From NCBI GenBank assembly GCA_910588905.1, contig CAJURZ010000002.1:1-64000 (forward strand): a stretch of DNA of 64,000 bases, in the 5' to 3' direction. Made by a program: the position numbers and the translations under genes. Origin of the DNA: an uncultured Eggerthellaceae bacterium (GTDB taxonomy: Bacteria; Actinomycetota; Coriobacteriia; Coriobacteriales; Eggerthellaceae). Below the pieces are notes generated by a model. The model was not told the DNA's origin. It saw only the letters and a program-made list of their open reading frames with translations, and searched no databases. Below are positions 18,664-27,427 of this stretch, in pieces. Positions within the stretch are counted from its first letter, which is position 1, and each line of letters opens with the position of its first letter.

Positions 18664-19002
18664 TTAGGGCATGAAGGTGGCAACGCCGCCTGCTCCGAGC
18701 TTCTCCAGCTGGGCCGGAACCTCATCAACGGGGACGACCTCCATGCACTGGGCCAGGCAGTGGTGAGCGCATGCAGCCCTCTTGCCCTCCTCGAGCCTAT
18801 CCACGCACAGGTTGCACAGGTTCGACGGTACGGGCACGTAATCCCAATACCATTCGCCGCCCTGCTGCATGGGACCGAATTCGGAGAGCTTGATGCCCCA
18901 TTGTTCCTGAGACTCTATCTGCCTTTCCTGGCGGCAGGCCACTTCGCAGGTATGGCAGCCCGTGCAGTACTTGTAGTCGATGATCATTGCGTACTTGGTC
19001 AT
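18664..19002 (-). CDS. Two-cluster 4Fe-4S electron-transfer subunit
   Basis: The 112-residue protein holds two cysteine sets: C13, C16, C19 and C23 (CTGCHTCEVAC) and C63, C66, C78 and C82, with an extra C86. DmsB-type partners normally carry four clusters in about 200 residues, so this is a shortened form with the first and last cluster domains only. Its gene follows the Moco enzyme by 29 bases. It should pass electrons to or from that enzyme in the cytoplasm; there is no membrane anchor gene in the operon. Ribosome site GAGAGGAGG. Confidence 0.9.
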   Translation of the reverse strand: MTKYAMIIDYKYCTGCHTCEVACRQERQIESQEQWGIKLSEFGPMQQGGEWYWDYVPVPSNLCNLCVDRLEEGKRAACAHHCLAQCMEVVPVDEVPAQLEKLGAGGVATFMP

Positions 19003-19031
19003 ATGCTTTCCTCCTCTCTGGATGTGATGAG

Positions 19032-21392
19032 CTACTCGCCGGGATGGAAGTTCTGATACAGATACGGGGACTTCTCGTCGCTCGCATCGTCCAGGCTGTT
19101 GGGACCACGGTCCTCACGCGGCACGTACACGGTGGGATCTTCCATGGCAGCATTGGGATCGGCTACCTTGCTGATCTTGCAGAGGACGCCCTTGTACGGT
19201 GCGCCATAGCCCAGCTTGCCCACCTTGTACATGGGGATGAGCTTGTTGATGTTGGACTTCCACACGCCGAAGAAGTTGGGGAATTCGCCATCCTGCTCGG
19301 GATACCACCAGCCATGGGTTGCATGGATGACGCGCTCTGACACCTCGTAGGACACGCGTGCACGCTCGCAGCACTTGCCGAACTGGTTCTCGATGAGCAC
19401 CCAGTCGCCGTCGTTGATGCCATGCTCTGCTGCCGTCTTGGGGTTGATGGTCACGAGCGGATCCGGCGTGCAGTTGCGCAGGCTGGGGATCTGACGGTGC
19501 TCGGAGTGGAAGGACACGAAATCGCGACCACCCGTGGTGAGCACGAGCGGGTATTCCTTGGCCAGCTCTGGGGTGCTGTAGGGGCTCATGGCCGGCTCCA
19601 TGAAGAAGGGCAGGTCATACTCGCCGAAGTCATCATAGATGGAGGACTGGACCTCGATCATGCCCGTAGGCGTATTGAAGCCCGGTTCGCCGTCAGGACG
19701 CAGAAGGCCCTTCTCGTACTTGCGGTAGATCTGCTTCTGCTGGAAGACGCCCGCGTCACGCAGATCATTGAAGTCCCAATCATACTGGGTGTGGATCTGC
19801 GCATCGAAGAACTCCTCAGCGGTCTCCCAAGGCCAGGCCTCAGGGTTCAGGCGCTTGCCGACGATCATGTCGATCTCGATGTCGGACTTGCACTCGCCCG
19901 GATCCACAGCCTGGTTGATAGCACCCAGGAAGTGGGTGTTGCGCCCGAAGTGAGGCAGCACCACAGCATCCTGCGCCGCAAAGCCGGCAAGGGGCATCAC
20001 CAGATCGCACAACGCCATGATGGTCGGGGTCATGAATACGTCATGGGCTGCGTTGAAATCGCACTTCATGAGGGCGTTGTACCAACGCTCAGGCTCTGCA
20101 TAGCAGGTGGGAGACAGCGGGTTGGACCCATAGAAGTAGGTCATCTTGATGGGATAGGGCTGTTCAGTCTCAAGGGCCGTCAGGATGGAGTCCGGATGGC
20201 ACATGGGACCGGTGGCATAGGCCGGATGATCTTCCTTGGCATCGATGCGCTTGGCGAAGACCTCGGGATCAACGTACTGGCTGGTCTCGAAGCGCCAGCG
20301 GCCCATGAAGCTTGAGGGCAGTGCCAGGATGATGCCGCCCGGGATGTCCATATAACCACAGACCGCAGCGATAGCCAACATGGCCTGACCAGCCTGGGCC
20401 CCGTTCTGCTGAGTGTCGAACGCCAAGCCCCACATGATGGATGAGGGCGAATTGGTGGCGAAGGCACGGGCAGCCCCACGGATGGTATCCGCAGGCACCC
20501 AGGTGATCTCCTCTGCCCATTCCGGCGTGAACTGCTTCACGTGCTCAGCCAGCTCGTCAACGCCGAAGACCCACTTCTCGCAGAAGTCATGGTCATAGAG
20601 GTCTTCGCCCAGGATGACATGGAGCATGGCAAGGCCGATGGCCGCGTCAGTACCCGGACGCAGCTGCAGATGATAGGCAGCGCGGGAGCCGAGCCAAGTG
20701 AGGCGCGGATCGATGGTGATGAGCTTGGAACCACGCTTCATGAGGTCAACGATGGAATGCCCATAGAAGCCATCAGGGTTCGATTGGAGCGGGCTCTTGC
20801 CCCACAGGATGATGTACTTGGGAACCTCGTATTCGGGATCATCGTAGCGCTGCTCGAGGAACTGAGCGTAATCCAGCTCAGGATAGCCAGCCCCCAAGAG
20901 GAAGTCTGCCACTACAGTACGCGGTCCATAGCAGGAAGAACCGCTCATCATGAAGGAGATGTTCGGCGTCTTGAAGCATGCATTGGCCATGGGAGGTGCA
21001 TAGAGGCTGGCCTGACGTCCCGTTCCCTGGGAAACGAAGATGGATTCCGGTCCATAGTTGTCCCAGATCTTATGGACTTCCTCTTCCAGGATATCCAGGG
21101 CCTCATCCCACGTGATGCGCTCCCACGTATCCTTGCCACGATCCTCCTTGGCGCGCTTCATGGGATAGCGAATGCGATCGGGATGATTCTCGAACTCGGT
21201 CAGCGCGAGGCACCTCGGGCAGAGACGGCCTTGGGAGATGGGGTGCTCGGGGTCGCCCTCTACCTTGACTAGCTTGCCGTCCTTGACATGCAGGATCATG
21301 CCGCATCCGACTGGATGGTCTCCTGGAGGTGACCATCCGCATGTGCGGACCAGGACCTCATCGCCCTCGACTGTCTTGTAGCCTTTCTTCAT
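19032..21392 (-). CDS. Molybdopterin (Mo/W) oxidoreductase, DMSO-reductase family, cytoplasmic
   Basis: The 786-residue large subunit has the family order: Fe-S site, catalytic Moco domains, then the C-terminal molybdopterin-dinucleotide-binding domain (NTPTGMIEVQSSIYDD onward). There is no Tat signal, so it is probably cytoplasmic. The Fe-S region is unusual: C18, H26, C30 and C58, where C18 is displaced by an insertion (GWSPPGD). C154 in SGSSCYGPRT is the likely Mo or W ligand. The family includes reductases, dehydroxylases, transhydroxylases and acetylene hydratase, and known gut catechol dehydroxylases pair a similar enzyme with a small ferredoxin and an MFS transporter. The substrate is unknown. 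Confidence 0.9.
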   Translation of the reverse strand: MKKGYKTVEGDEVLVRTCGWSPPGDHPVGCGMILHVKDGKLVKVEGDPEHPISQGRLCPRCLALTEFENHPDRIRYPMKRAKEDRGKDTWERITWDEALDILEEEVHKIWDNYGPESIFVSQGTGRQASLYAPPMANACFKTPNISFMMSGSSCYGPRTVVADFLLGAGYPELDYAQFLEQRYDDPEYEVPKYIILWGKSPLQSNPDGFYGHSIVDLMKRGSKLITIDPRLTWLGSRAAYHLQLRPGTDAAIGLAMLHVILGEDLYDHDFCEKWVFGVDELAEHVKQFTPEWAEEITWVPADTIRGAARAFATNSPSSIMWGLAFDTQQNGAQAGQAMLAIAAVCGYMDIPGGIILALPSSFMGRWRFETSQYVDPEVFAKRIDAKEDHPAYATGPMCHPDSILTALETEQPYPIKMTYFYGSNPLSPTCYAEPERWYNALMKCDFNAAHDVFMTPTIMALCDLVMPLAGFAAQDAVVLPHFGRNTHFLGAINQAVDPGECKSDIEIDMIVGKRLNPEAWPWETAEEFFDAQIHTQYDWDFNDLRDAGVFQQKQIYRKYEKGLLRPDGEPGFNTPTGMIEVQSSIYDDFGEYDLPFFMEPAMSPYSTPELAKEYPLVLTTGGRDFVSFHSEHRQIPSLRNCTPDPLVTINPKTAAEHGINDGDWVLIENQFGKCCERARVSYEVSERVIHATHGWWYPEQDGEFPNFFGVWKSNINKLIPMYKVGKLGYGAPYKGVLCKISKVADPNAAMEDPTVYVPREDRGPNSLDDASDEKSPYLYQNFHPGE

Positions 21393-21442
21393 ACGCTTTC
21401 TCCTCTCTTCCGCTTTCCTTCTTCTGGTCCTAGAAAAAGCTT

Positions 21443-22801
21443 TCAGCTTTTGTAGGCAAGGGTGTCGAGGTCCTCGATGGCAGTGCCCTTCGTCTCATCC
21501 TTGATGAGGACCTTTGTGAACAGAGCAGCGAGCGCAAGTGGCACTAGGAACACCAGGAGCACCGTGGCGAAGGTGGAACCCGATTGCAGCGCGCCGCCGA
21601 TGATGATGGGGATGATCAAGCCGCCGATGCGCGCCACGGTGGTCACGCAGGCCTGGCCTGTTGCCCGGATCTCAGTGGGATAGGCTTCGATGGTGATGGG
21701 CTGTGGTGTGGTATAGGCATAGTTGATGGCGAAGCCCATGAAGATGACCGCAGGGACCATGAGCCCCGCACCCAGCCCCATGAAGGCGGTGATGATAACG
21801 GAGAGCGCTGCTAGGGCGATGGCAAGATAGGTACTACGGATGCGACCGATCCTGTCTGCCACGATACCCGCACAAAGGGCACCTAGGCATCCCAGGGCAT
21901 TCATGAGGGTGGTGAGCCCATAGCTGGAGGCAACGGTGTAGCCGCTGTTGACCAGCACTGTGGGCATCCAATTGGTGAGGCCATAGGACAGAGCGCAAGT
22001 AGTGAAAGCTACGAGCCAGATGCCAATGGTCACCCGGCGATACTTCTTGGAGAGCAGCTCACGGAGCTGTCCTTTGCTCTCAGCAGGAGTGATGGCGATC
22101 TCAGAAGCCTCATAACCACCCGGATGGGGATGGGCAAGCTTCTGGTTGATCCCATTGATGACCTTCATGGCCTCAGCTGTGCGCCCCTTGCGCATGAGCC
22201 ACTGAACAGATTCCGGGATCATGAAGTACATGGCTATGCCGTATATGAACGGGAACCCGCCTATCAGATAGCATATACGCCATCCGAAGCGGGGGACCAC
22301 GTACATGGCCACCAATCCCGCCAAGACCCAGCCGAGCATCATGAACATCTTGGTCAGGGTGACGAAGGCGCCACGGTGGTTGGTGGGTGCGTATTCAGAG
22401 ACCAAGGTCACGCTCAGCGGGATGACCGCGCCCACGCCTACACCAGAGAAGATGCGGCAGAGCGCGAAGAGGTCATAGCTGTGCACGAAGAAGATGGGTA
22501 CGGTCAGGATGGAGTAGATCATGATGCTCACATTGAGCACATGCTTCCGCCCCAGCTTGTCTGCAAGATATCCTGAGAAGAATCCACCGACCAACATGCC
22601 GATGAGGCTGAACGAAGCCAGACTGCCTGTGGCGATGAGACCCAGCTCCATCTCCGCTGAGATCTGTGGCATGGTGAAGGAGACGATCATGAAATCGAAG
22701 CCGTCGAACACCATAGCCAAGCCGACGAAGATGAGGATCTTGATGGAGAATCTTAGACCGCCGGGCTGCTCGAGGATCTCTGAGACATACACCTTCCGCA
22801 C
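21443..22801 (-). CDS. MFS transporter, sugar/aromatic-acid type
   Basis: The 452-residue protein shows twelve membrane segments. MFS hallmarks are the loop 2-3 motif GYLADKLGRKHV, the loop 8-9 motif GIVADRIGRIR and the PESVQWLMRKGR motif after helix 6. The layout resembles the aromatic-acid/metabolite:H+ symporters (AAHS and related). It is the first gene of the minus-strand operon, 50 bases ahead of the Moco enzyme, and so probably imports that enzyme's substrate. The stop codon lies in a small AAAAGCT/AGCTTTT dyad. Confidence 0.9.
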   Translation of the reverse strand: MRKVYVSEILEQPGGLRFSIKILIFVGLAMVFDGFDFMIVSFTMPQISAEMELGLIATGSLASFSLIGMLVGGFFSGYLADKLGRKHVLNVSIMIYSILTVPIFFVHSYDLFALCRIFSGVGVGAVIPLSVTLVSEYAPTNHRGAFVTLTKMFMMLGWVLAGLVAMYVVPRFGWRICYLIGGFPFIYGIAMYFMIPESVQWLMRKGRTAEAMKVINGINQKLAHPHPGGYEASEIAITPAESKGQLRELLSKKYRRVTIGIWLVAFTTCALSYGLTNWMPTVLVNSGYTVASSYGLTTLMNALGCLGALCAGIVADRIGRIRSTYLAIALAALSVIITAFMGLGAGLMVPAVIFMGFAINYAYTTPQPITIEAYPTEIRATGQACVTTVARIGGLIIPIIIGGALQSGSTFATVLLVFLVPLALAALFTKVLIKDETKGTAIEDLDTLAYKS

Positions 22802-23136
22802 TTCGACCTCCCCCTTCCCTTGCTCTTGACAAGGCCCCCTTAGGAATCGACGAGAAGCATCTTAGAAAAGGGCGTCACGAGCGTATATTGACAGAGCAGC
22901 CAAAAGCTGATGCTGGTATTGCATGATTGTGACAATAGGAGCCAACAGGTCATTCCCTTGTCTGCCACGATGTCGGAAAATGCCTGATTGAACTGGGAAG
23001 ATGTCCTTATGGCCTCTCCTATGACTCACCTTTTCTCCCTTGGAGAGCCATCGCCATCGCCTTTGCGAAAGCCACGGTTTCGTTTACCATCATCCTATCT
23101 TTGATGCTTGCAGCTGTTATGCCAGGGGGGCTGAAC
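22802..23136. promoter_or_regulatory. Divergent control region of the Moco operon and PucR-type regulator
   Basis: This 335-base gap has no gene. It contains the perfect palindrome ATTGT-G-ACAAT at 22926-22936 and a smaller CTTGACAAG at 22825-22833, plus a TTGACA hexamer at 22888. Either palindrome could be an operator for the flanking regulator. I could not define both promoters with confidence. Confidence 0.35.
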
Positions 23137-24831
23137 ATGACTGACGATCACGAGATGCATAGGATGAGATCTGAGAGTTTCGACCGCACCATCCCCCTTC
23201 ACCATATGGCCAAGGAAGCAACTGTCACGCTGAACATGCTCTTGGCCCATCTCGGCCCGAACTCGATCCTCTCCGCTCCCAAGAGAACGCGGGGGGCCTA
23301 CCGCTGGGCCGTAGACATCACCGACCCAGCCGTGATCTCAGATGCCTCGTTCCAGGAGGGACTCATGTTCATCGGCCCCGCCGATGCCATATCCTCCTTC
23401 ACCGAAGCACGCGAGCTTCCTTTCGGGTCGCTGTTCATCGCTATCACCGATGAGGACGAAGTGCCATCTGGTCTGCCCCAGCGAAGCCTGGTCATCAAGG
23501 GTGAGCAGAACTATCTCCATTACGTGAAGCGCATCCAAGGGCTCTTCCTTACCCTCTGGCTCTGGGAGATGGAGCTATCCCATATCGTCTACGAAGGCGA
23601 AGGGCGAGCGCGACGAGGAAAGCTCCAGAAGGTCGTTGACACCCAGTGCTTCTTCGCCCCTGAATTCGTCTGCATCACTGACACTGGCTTCAACCTCATA
23701 GCCGCATCCAAGGATATCGATCCACCTGACGGCCCCTATGCGACCCTGGTGGCCGAAGGCTGCTACAGCCCAGAGCAGATAGCATTCCTGAAGAGGGAGG
23801 TTCTGCCTCGGGTAGGGCCGCGGAACACGACAGTGATATGCGAACCTAACGCGCTCTGCCCCTTCCATACCCTTCACATGCCCTTCTTCATCGACGGAGC
23901 CTACCTCTTCCACCTCACCATGGTCTGCAAGGAACCAGAGCTCATCGGATCCCGAGAGGACATCTTCTCCATCCTCTCTACCCACGTGGCAGCCATCTGC
24001 ACGGAATTCTGGAATGGCCATCTTGAGGTGGAGAGCTCCTGCCATAAGATCCTGATACGGATGCTAGACAACAAGAACATGAACCAGGAGTACATCAGGA
24101 CCCAGCTGAGCGCCACCGTGATCCCGAACACTGACTGCTTTCGCCTTGCCCGCTATCGGATCAACCCGGAGCTCACGTTCGATCGAAGCCGCGAAGCCAT
24201 CCGTGCGGCAGTGGATCTATTCCCTGGTCATTGCTACCCGTTCATGTACCACGATGATCTCCTGGTGCTCATCTGCTCACCCACCAACAACCTTGGCGGC
24301 ATATCCCTGCGCAAGACATTGCGTCGCACCACAGACCTGCTCTTCGAACCCTACGGCCTGGTCTGTGCGCTCTCCCAGCCGTTCCGCTACATCGGCGACA
24401 TCACCTTCGCCTACCAGCAAACCAGTGATGCCTTTCGCTGTGAACGCTTGTTGAAGGCAGAGTACCCCGCAGGCTACGATGGGCAAGGCACGTTCCCGGC
24501 CATCCCCTTCGAGCATACGCTGCAATTCATGTTGGTGGATGGCAGCATAGACCCAGAGATGCACGGCAGCGTCTTCGCTCACAGCATCGTGCGGATCTTA
24601 GATGAGGAAGACCGCTCCCAAGGGGGAGATCTCATCGGCCTGCTCTGGGAATACCTCTGCACCGAGTGCAACGCGAGCGATGTGGCGAAGAAGCTCAACA
24701 TGCACCGCAACACGGTGGTCTATCACATCAACAAGTTCGAGAAGCGCTTCGACCTCTCGCTCAGCCTCCCCATGGTGCGCCACCGCCTGTATCTGGATTT
24801 CGTGCATCATTTCGCGAAGAACGCCCACTGA
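23137..24831 (+). CDS. PucR-type helix-turn-helix regulator
   Basis: The 564-residue protein ends in the PucR C-terminal HTH: NASDVAKKLNMHRNTVVYHI followed by NKFEKRFDLSLSLPMVRHRL. The long N-terminal part has no membrane segment; it is likely a ligand-binding region but has no motif I can name. PucR-like regulators typically activate adjacent catabolic genes in response to substrate. The start at 23137 (MTDDHEMHRM) follows an AGGGGGG site; alternative starts TTG/ATG at 23101-23104 exist. It is divergent from the eight-gene Moco operon and is its most likely regulator (inference). Confidence 0.85.
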   Translation: MTDDHEMHRMRSESFDRTIPLHHMAKEATVTLNMLLAHLGPNSILSAPKRTRGAYRWAVDITDPAVISDASFQEGLMFIGPADAISSFTEARELPFGSLFIAITDEDEVPSGLPQRSLVIKGEQNYLHYVKRIQGLFLTLWLWEMELSHIVYEGEGRARRGKLQKVVDTQCFFAPEFVCITDTGFNLIAASKDIDPPDGPYATLVAEGCYSPEQIAFLKREVLPRVGPRNTTVICEPNALCPFHTLHMPFFIDGAYLFHLTMVCKEPELIGSREDIFSILSTHVAAICTEFWNGHLEVESSCHKILIRMLDNKNMNQEYIRTQLSATVIPNTDCFRLARYRINPELTFDRSREAIRAAVDLFPGHCYPFMYHDDLLVLICSPTNNLGGISLRKTLRRTTDLLFEPYGLVCALSQPFRYIGDITFAYQQTSDAFRCERLLKAEYPAGYDGQGTFPAIPFEHTLQFMLVDGSIDPEMHGSVFAHSIVRILDEEDRSQGGDLIGLLWEYLCTECNASDVAKKLNMHRNTVVYHINKFEKRFDLSLSLPMVRHRLYLDFVHHFAKNAH

Positions 24832-24839
24832 GGACGATC

Positions 24840-24867
24840 GACCCCTGAGGCGCATGCCCCAGGGGTC
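24840..24867. terminator. Hairpin between convergent PucR-type and cupin genes
   Basis: GACCCCTGAGG (24840-24850) pairs with CCCCAGGGGTC (24857-24867) with one mismatch. It is placed in the 62-base gap between convergent genes, so a bidirectional terminator is likely although T tracts are weak. Confidence 0.55.
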
Positions 24868-24893
24868 ATCATCGGGACGACAGGGATCCCCTC

Positions 24894-25424
24894 CTATTTA
24901 GCCTGGAAGATCTCCCCGTTCGCGCAGGCAAAGGAATACTCATCATTCAGCAAGAGCGAGAAATGGAAGATAGGGCGCTCCACCCGGTTCACATACAGCG
25001 GTAGATGGGATACGCCTGCGGGCAGGAAGATGAGGGAGCTCTTGGTGAGCAGATGACGCTCTCCCTCTATCCATATCTCCACCTCACCGCAGAGGTCATA
25101 GGGATGATAGGGATCGGATCCGTAGAAGCAGAGCAGCTCATCTACGGTGTGGGAGTGCGGCTTGCCGATGGTGCCGCTCTCCCCTTCCTCCAAGGCCCAT
25201 CGATCCATGTACTCGTGGTTCGGCTCGTAGTACCAGGCGGTGTTGATCTGGAAGGCTCCCGGCATCACATGGCCGTCCATCCAGTGGACCCTCTTGCGGC
25301 CCGCCTTCTCGTACTTCTCTATGGCCTCCGGTGTGCCATGGATCGCTGGAAGCTGTAGGTCTTGCAAGATGTACTTGCCCCAAACCCCTCCGTTATCCAT
25401 TACAGCAGCATGCTCATCCATCAT
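24894..25424 (-). CDS. Cupin-domain protein, paralogue 1
   Basis: This protein (about 176 residues from the ATG at 25424) has a cupin barrel with the metal-site motif KPHSHTVDELLCFYGSDPYH and a second motif with the late His in FLPAGVSHLPLYV. It shares the block GSDP..P..L...V....GE......S...F.PAGV.H.P with the two plus-strand cupins at 28866 and 29335, and is longer than them at the N terminus. The start follows AAAGGATGG. It is third in a minus-strand operon behind an MFS transporter and an OYE-type flavoprotein. It may bind a metal and handle the same substrate, but its reaction is unknown. Confidence 0.85.
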   Translation of the reverse strand: MMDEHAAVMDNGGVWGKYILQDLQLPAIHGTPEAIEKYEKAGRKRVHWMDGHVMPGAFQINTAWYYEPNHEYMDRWALEEGESGTIGKPHSHTVDELLCFYGSDPYHPYDLCGEVEIWIEGERHLLTKSSLIFLPAGVSHLPLYVNRVERPIFHFSLLLNDEYSFACANGEIFQAK

Positions 25425-25471
25425 CCATCCTTTCCCTTGGTCCAACCGCTCATCCCCTTCGCAACGGGCAG

Positions 25472-27427
25472 CTATAGGATGCTCGCCACGTTGAAGCCAT
25501 CGTGAACGGCCTGCATCACGCTATTGACCTTCTTGCAATCCCCGATGACATAGGTATCCGGTGCCAGGCCCGTGAGGGCTTCCACGGCTTTCTGATCAGA
25601 GGCGAATCCCAAGGACAAGATGATGGTATCAGCCGGGATCTCCTCCTCGCGCCAGCGCTGATCGGCGATGACGGCCCCCCGCTCTGTCACCCGCGCAAGA
25701 TGGCTTTGGAAGCGGAATGCCACGCCATTGTCGGCAAGCTCAGCATCAAGGCATTTGATCCACCGTCCCTTCACCACCTGCTCTGGGTTGCGGTCCACCA
25801 GCGTGACCGTCTTTCCATCCCGAGCAAGCTGGAGAGCGGTTTCGGCACCACTGGGGCCGCCACCGATGAGCACGACATGATCCCCCACCGGTACGGCTCC
25901 CGTATCCACATCTCCGAACCAGATGACGTTATTGAGCTCTTGGCCCGGGAAGTCCGGGATGCGAGGCTCCGCCCCTACAGCGATCACCACGGCATCAGGA
26001 TGAAGCTCGCGGATGCGCTCAGGGGTGGCCTCGGTATCAAGGCGCACCTCTATGAGATCGTTCTTCGCCACTTGAGCGCGCATCCATTCCAGATAGCGGC
26101 GGATATCCTGCTTGTACTCCACCCCAGCGGCTAAGATCAGCTTTCCGCCTAAGCTGCTATCGCGCTCGAAGATCACCGACCGGCACCCGCGCTCCGCCGC
26201 CGAGAGGGCGGTCTGCATGCCCGCCGGTCCCCCGCCTACGATGGCGATGAGCTCGGCATCGGCTTTCGGTGGGATGCGCAGCAGCTGCATCTCCTTCCCG
26301 AGCTTCGGGTTGACAGCGCACCGCACGGGCACTCCCATGCCTGAGTGCTTATTGCACGTCCAGCATCGCAAGCACGGGCGCGTATCCTCGGTCTTTCCGC
26401 GCTTGGCATCATTGACCGTGTTGCCGCCTGCCATGATGGCACGCGCCATGGCGACCATATCCGCCTGACCAGAAGCGAGGATCTCCTCCGCCTCTTCCAT
26501 GGTGGTGATGGAGCCGACGGCTACAACGGGCACTGACACCGCCTTGCGGAACTGCTCGGCATAATGCACGTTGATGCAATGAGGCATGTACATGGGCTGG
26601 ATCATGTACCGCATGGTGCGATCGGAGCTGCACATGCCCGCTGACACGTGGAGCAGATCGATCTTATCCTCGATCATGCGAACGAATTCGATCGTCTCCT
26701 CCGGATGCATGCCGCCCTCTACCAGCTCATCGGCGCTGATGCGGTATTCGATGGCAAAACCTCGGCCAACCTTGGCACGGATGGCATCGAGCACCTCAAG
26801 GGCGAAGCGCGCCCGGTTCTCCAGACTGCCTCCGTAGGCGTCAGTGCGGTGGTTGCAGTAGGGGGAGAGGAACTGCGCGATCAGATGACCATGGGCACCA
26901 TGAAGCATGGCCATCTCCATCCCCGCCTTCTTGCACCGCAAGAAGGCGTTGGCGAAATTCTCGATCACCTCGTCGATCATCGCCTGATCCATCTCATGGA
27001 TGACCTTGAGCGGACGTCCTTCTGCCTTTGCCGCTGCCCTCTCATTGGAGTCATGGATGGATGAGGGGGCTATGTTCTCTGAGCGCGAGCGAATGGAACG
27101 GCCACCGTGCTGGATCTCGATGGAGAGCTTCGCTCCATACCGTGCTACAGCCTCGTTCACCCGGAACAGGTAGTGGATGGCATCATCAGACCCCAGGTTC
27201 AAGCACGGTCGGAAGGTGTTGGAATAGCCGAAATCGATGGGCGTCTCCCCGATGGTCACGATAGCCGCTCCGCTCTTGGCCAGGCTCTCATAATAGGCCA
27301 CCATCGCTTCGGTGCCCTCTCCGTTGAACAGGCCCATGTTGTAACCGGTTGGAGCCATCTCGATCCTGTTCTTCACCGTCACCGGCCCGAAGGTGAATGG
27401 CGTGAATACATGTTCGAACCCGCTCAT
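25472..27427 (-). CDS. NADH:flavin oxidoreductase of the OYE/2-enoate reductase family
   Basis: The 651-residue protein has an N-terminal FMN TIM barrel (residues 1-340) with the catalytic motif HGAHGHLIAQFLSPY at 177-190, a 4Fe-4S site at C352, C355, C358 and C370, then an FAD/NAD domain with IVGGGPAGMQ at 396-405 and a second dinucleotide fold (VVLIGGGPSGAETA). This is the layout of 2,4-dienoyl-CoA and 2-enoate reductases, BaiCD/BaiH and the gut daidzein reductase. It should reduce an activated C=C bond with NADH. It overlaps the MFS gene by four bases, implying coupled uptake and reduction. Substrate unknown. Confidence 0.92.
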   Translation of the reverse strand: MSGFEHVFTPFTFGPVTVKNRIEMAPTGYNMGLFNGEGTEAMVAYYESLAKSGAAIVTIGETPIDFGYSNTFRPCLNLGSDDAIHYLFRVNEAVARYGAKLSIEIQHGGRSIRSRSENIAPSSIHDSNERAAAKAEGRPLKVIHEMDQAMIDEVIENFANAFLRCKKAGMEMAMLHGAHGHLIAQFLSPYCNHRTDAYGGSLENRARFALEVLDAIRAKVGRGFAIEYRISADELVEGGMHPEETIEFVRMIEDKIDLLHVSAGMCSSDRTMRYMIQPMYMPHCINVHYAEQFRKAVSVPVVAVGSITTMEEAEEILASGQADMVAMARAIMAGGNTVNDAKRGKTEDTRPCLRCWTCNKHSGMGVPVRCAVNPKLGKEMQLLRIPPKADAELIAIVGGGPAGMQTALSAAERGCRSVIFERDSSLGGKLILAAGVEYKQDIRRYLEWMRAQVAKNDLIEVRLDTEATPERIRELHPDAVVIAVGAEPRIPDFPGQELNNVIWFGDVDTGAVPVGDHVVLIGGGPSGAETALQLARDGKTVTLVDRNPEQVVKGRWIKCLDAELADNGVAFRFQSHLARVTERGAVIADQRWREEEIPADTIILSLGFASDQKAVEALTGLAPDTYVIGDCKKVNSVMQAVHDGFNVASIL

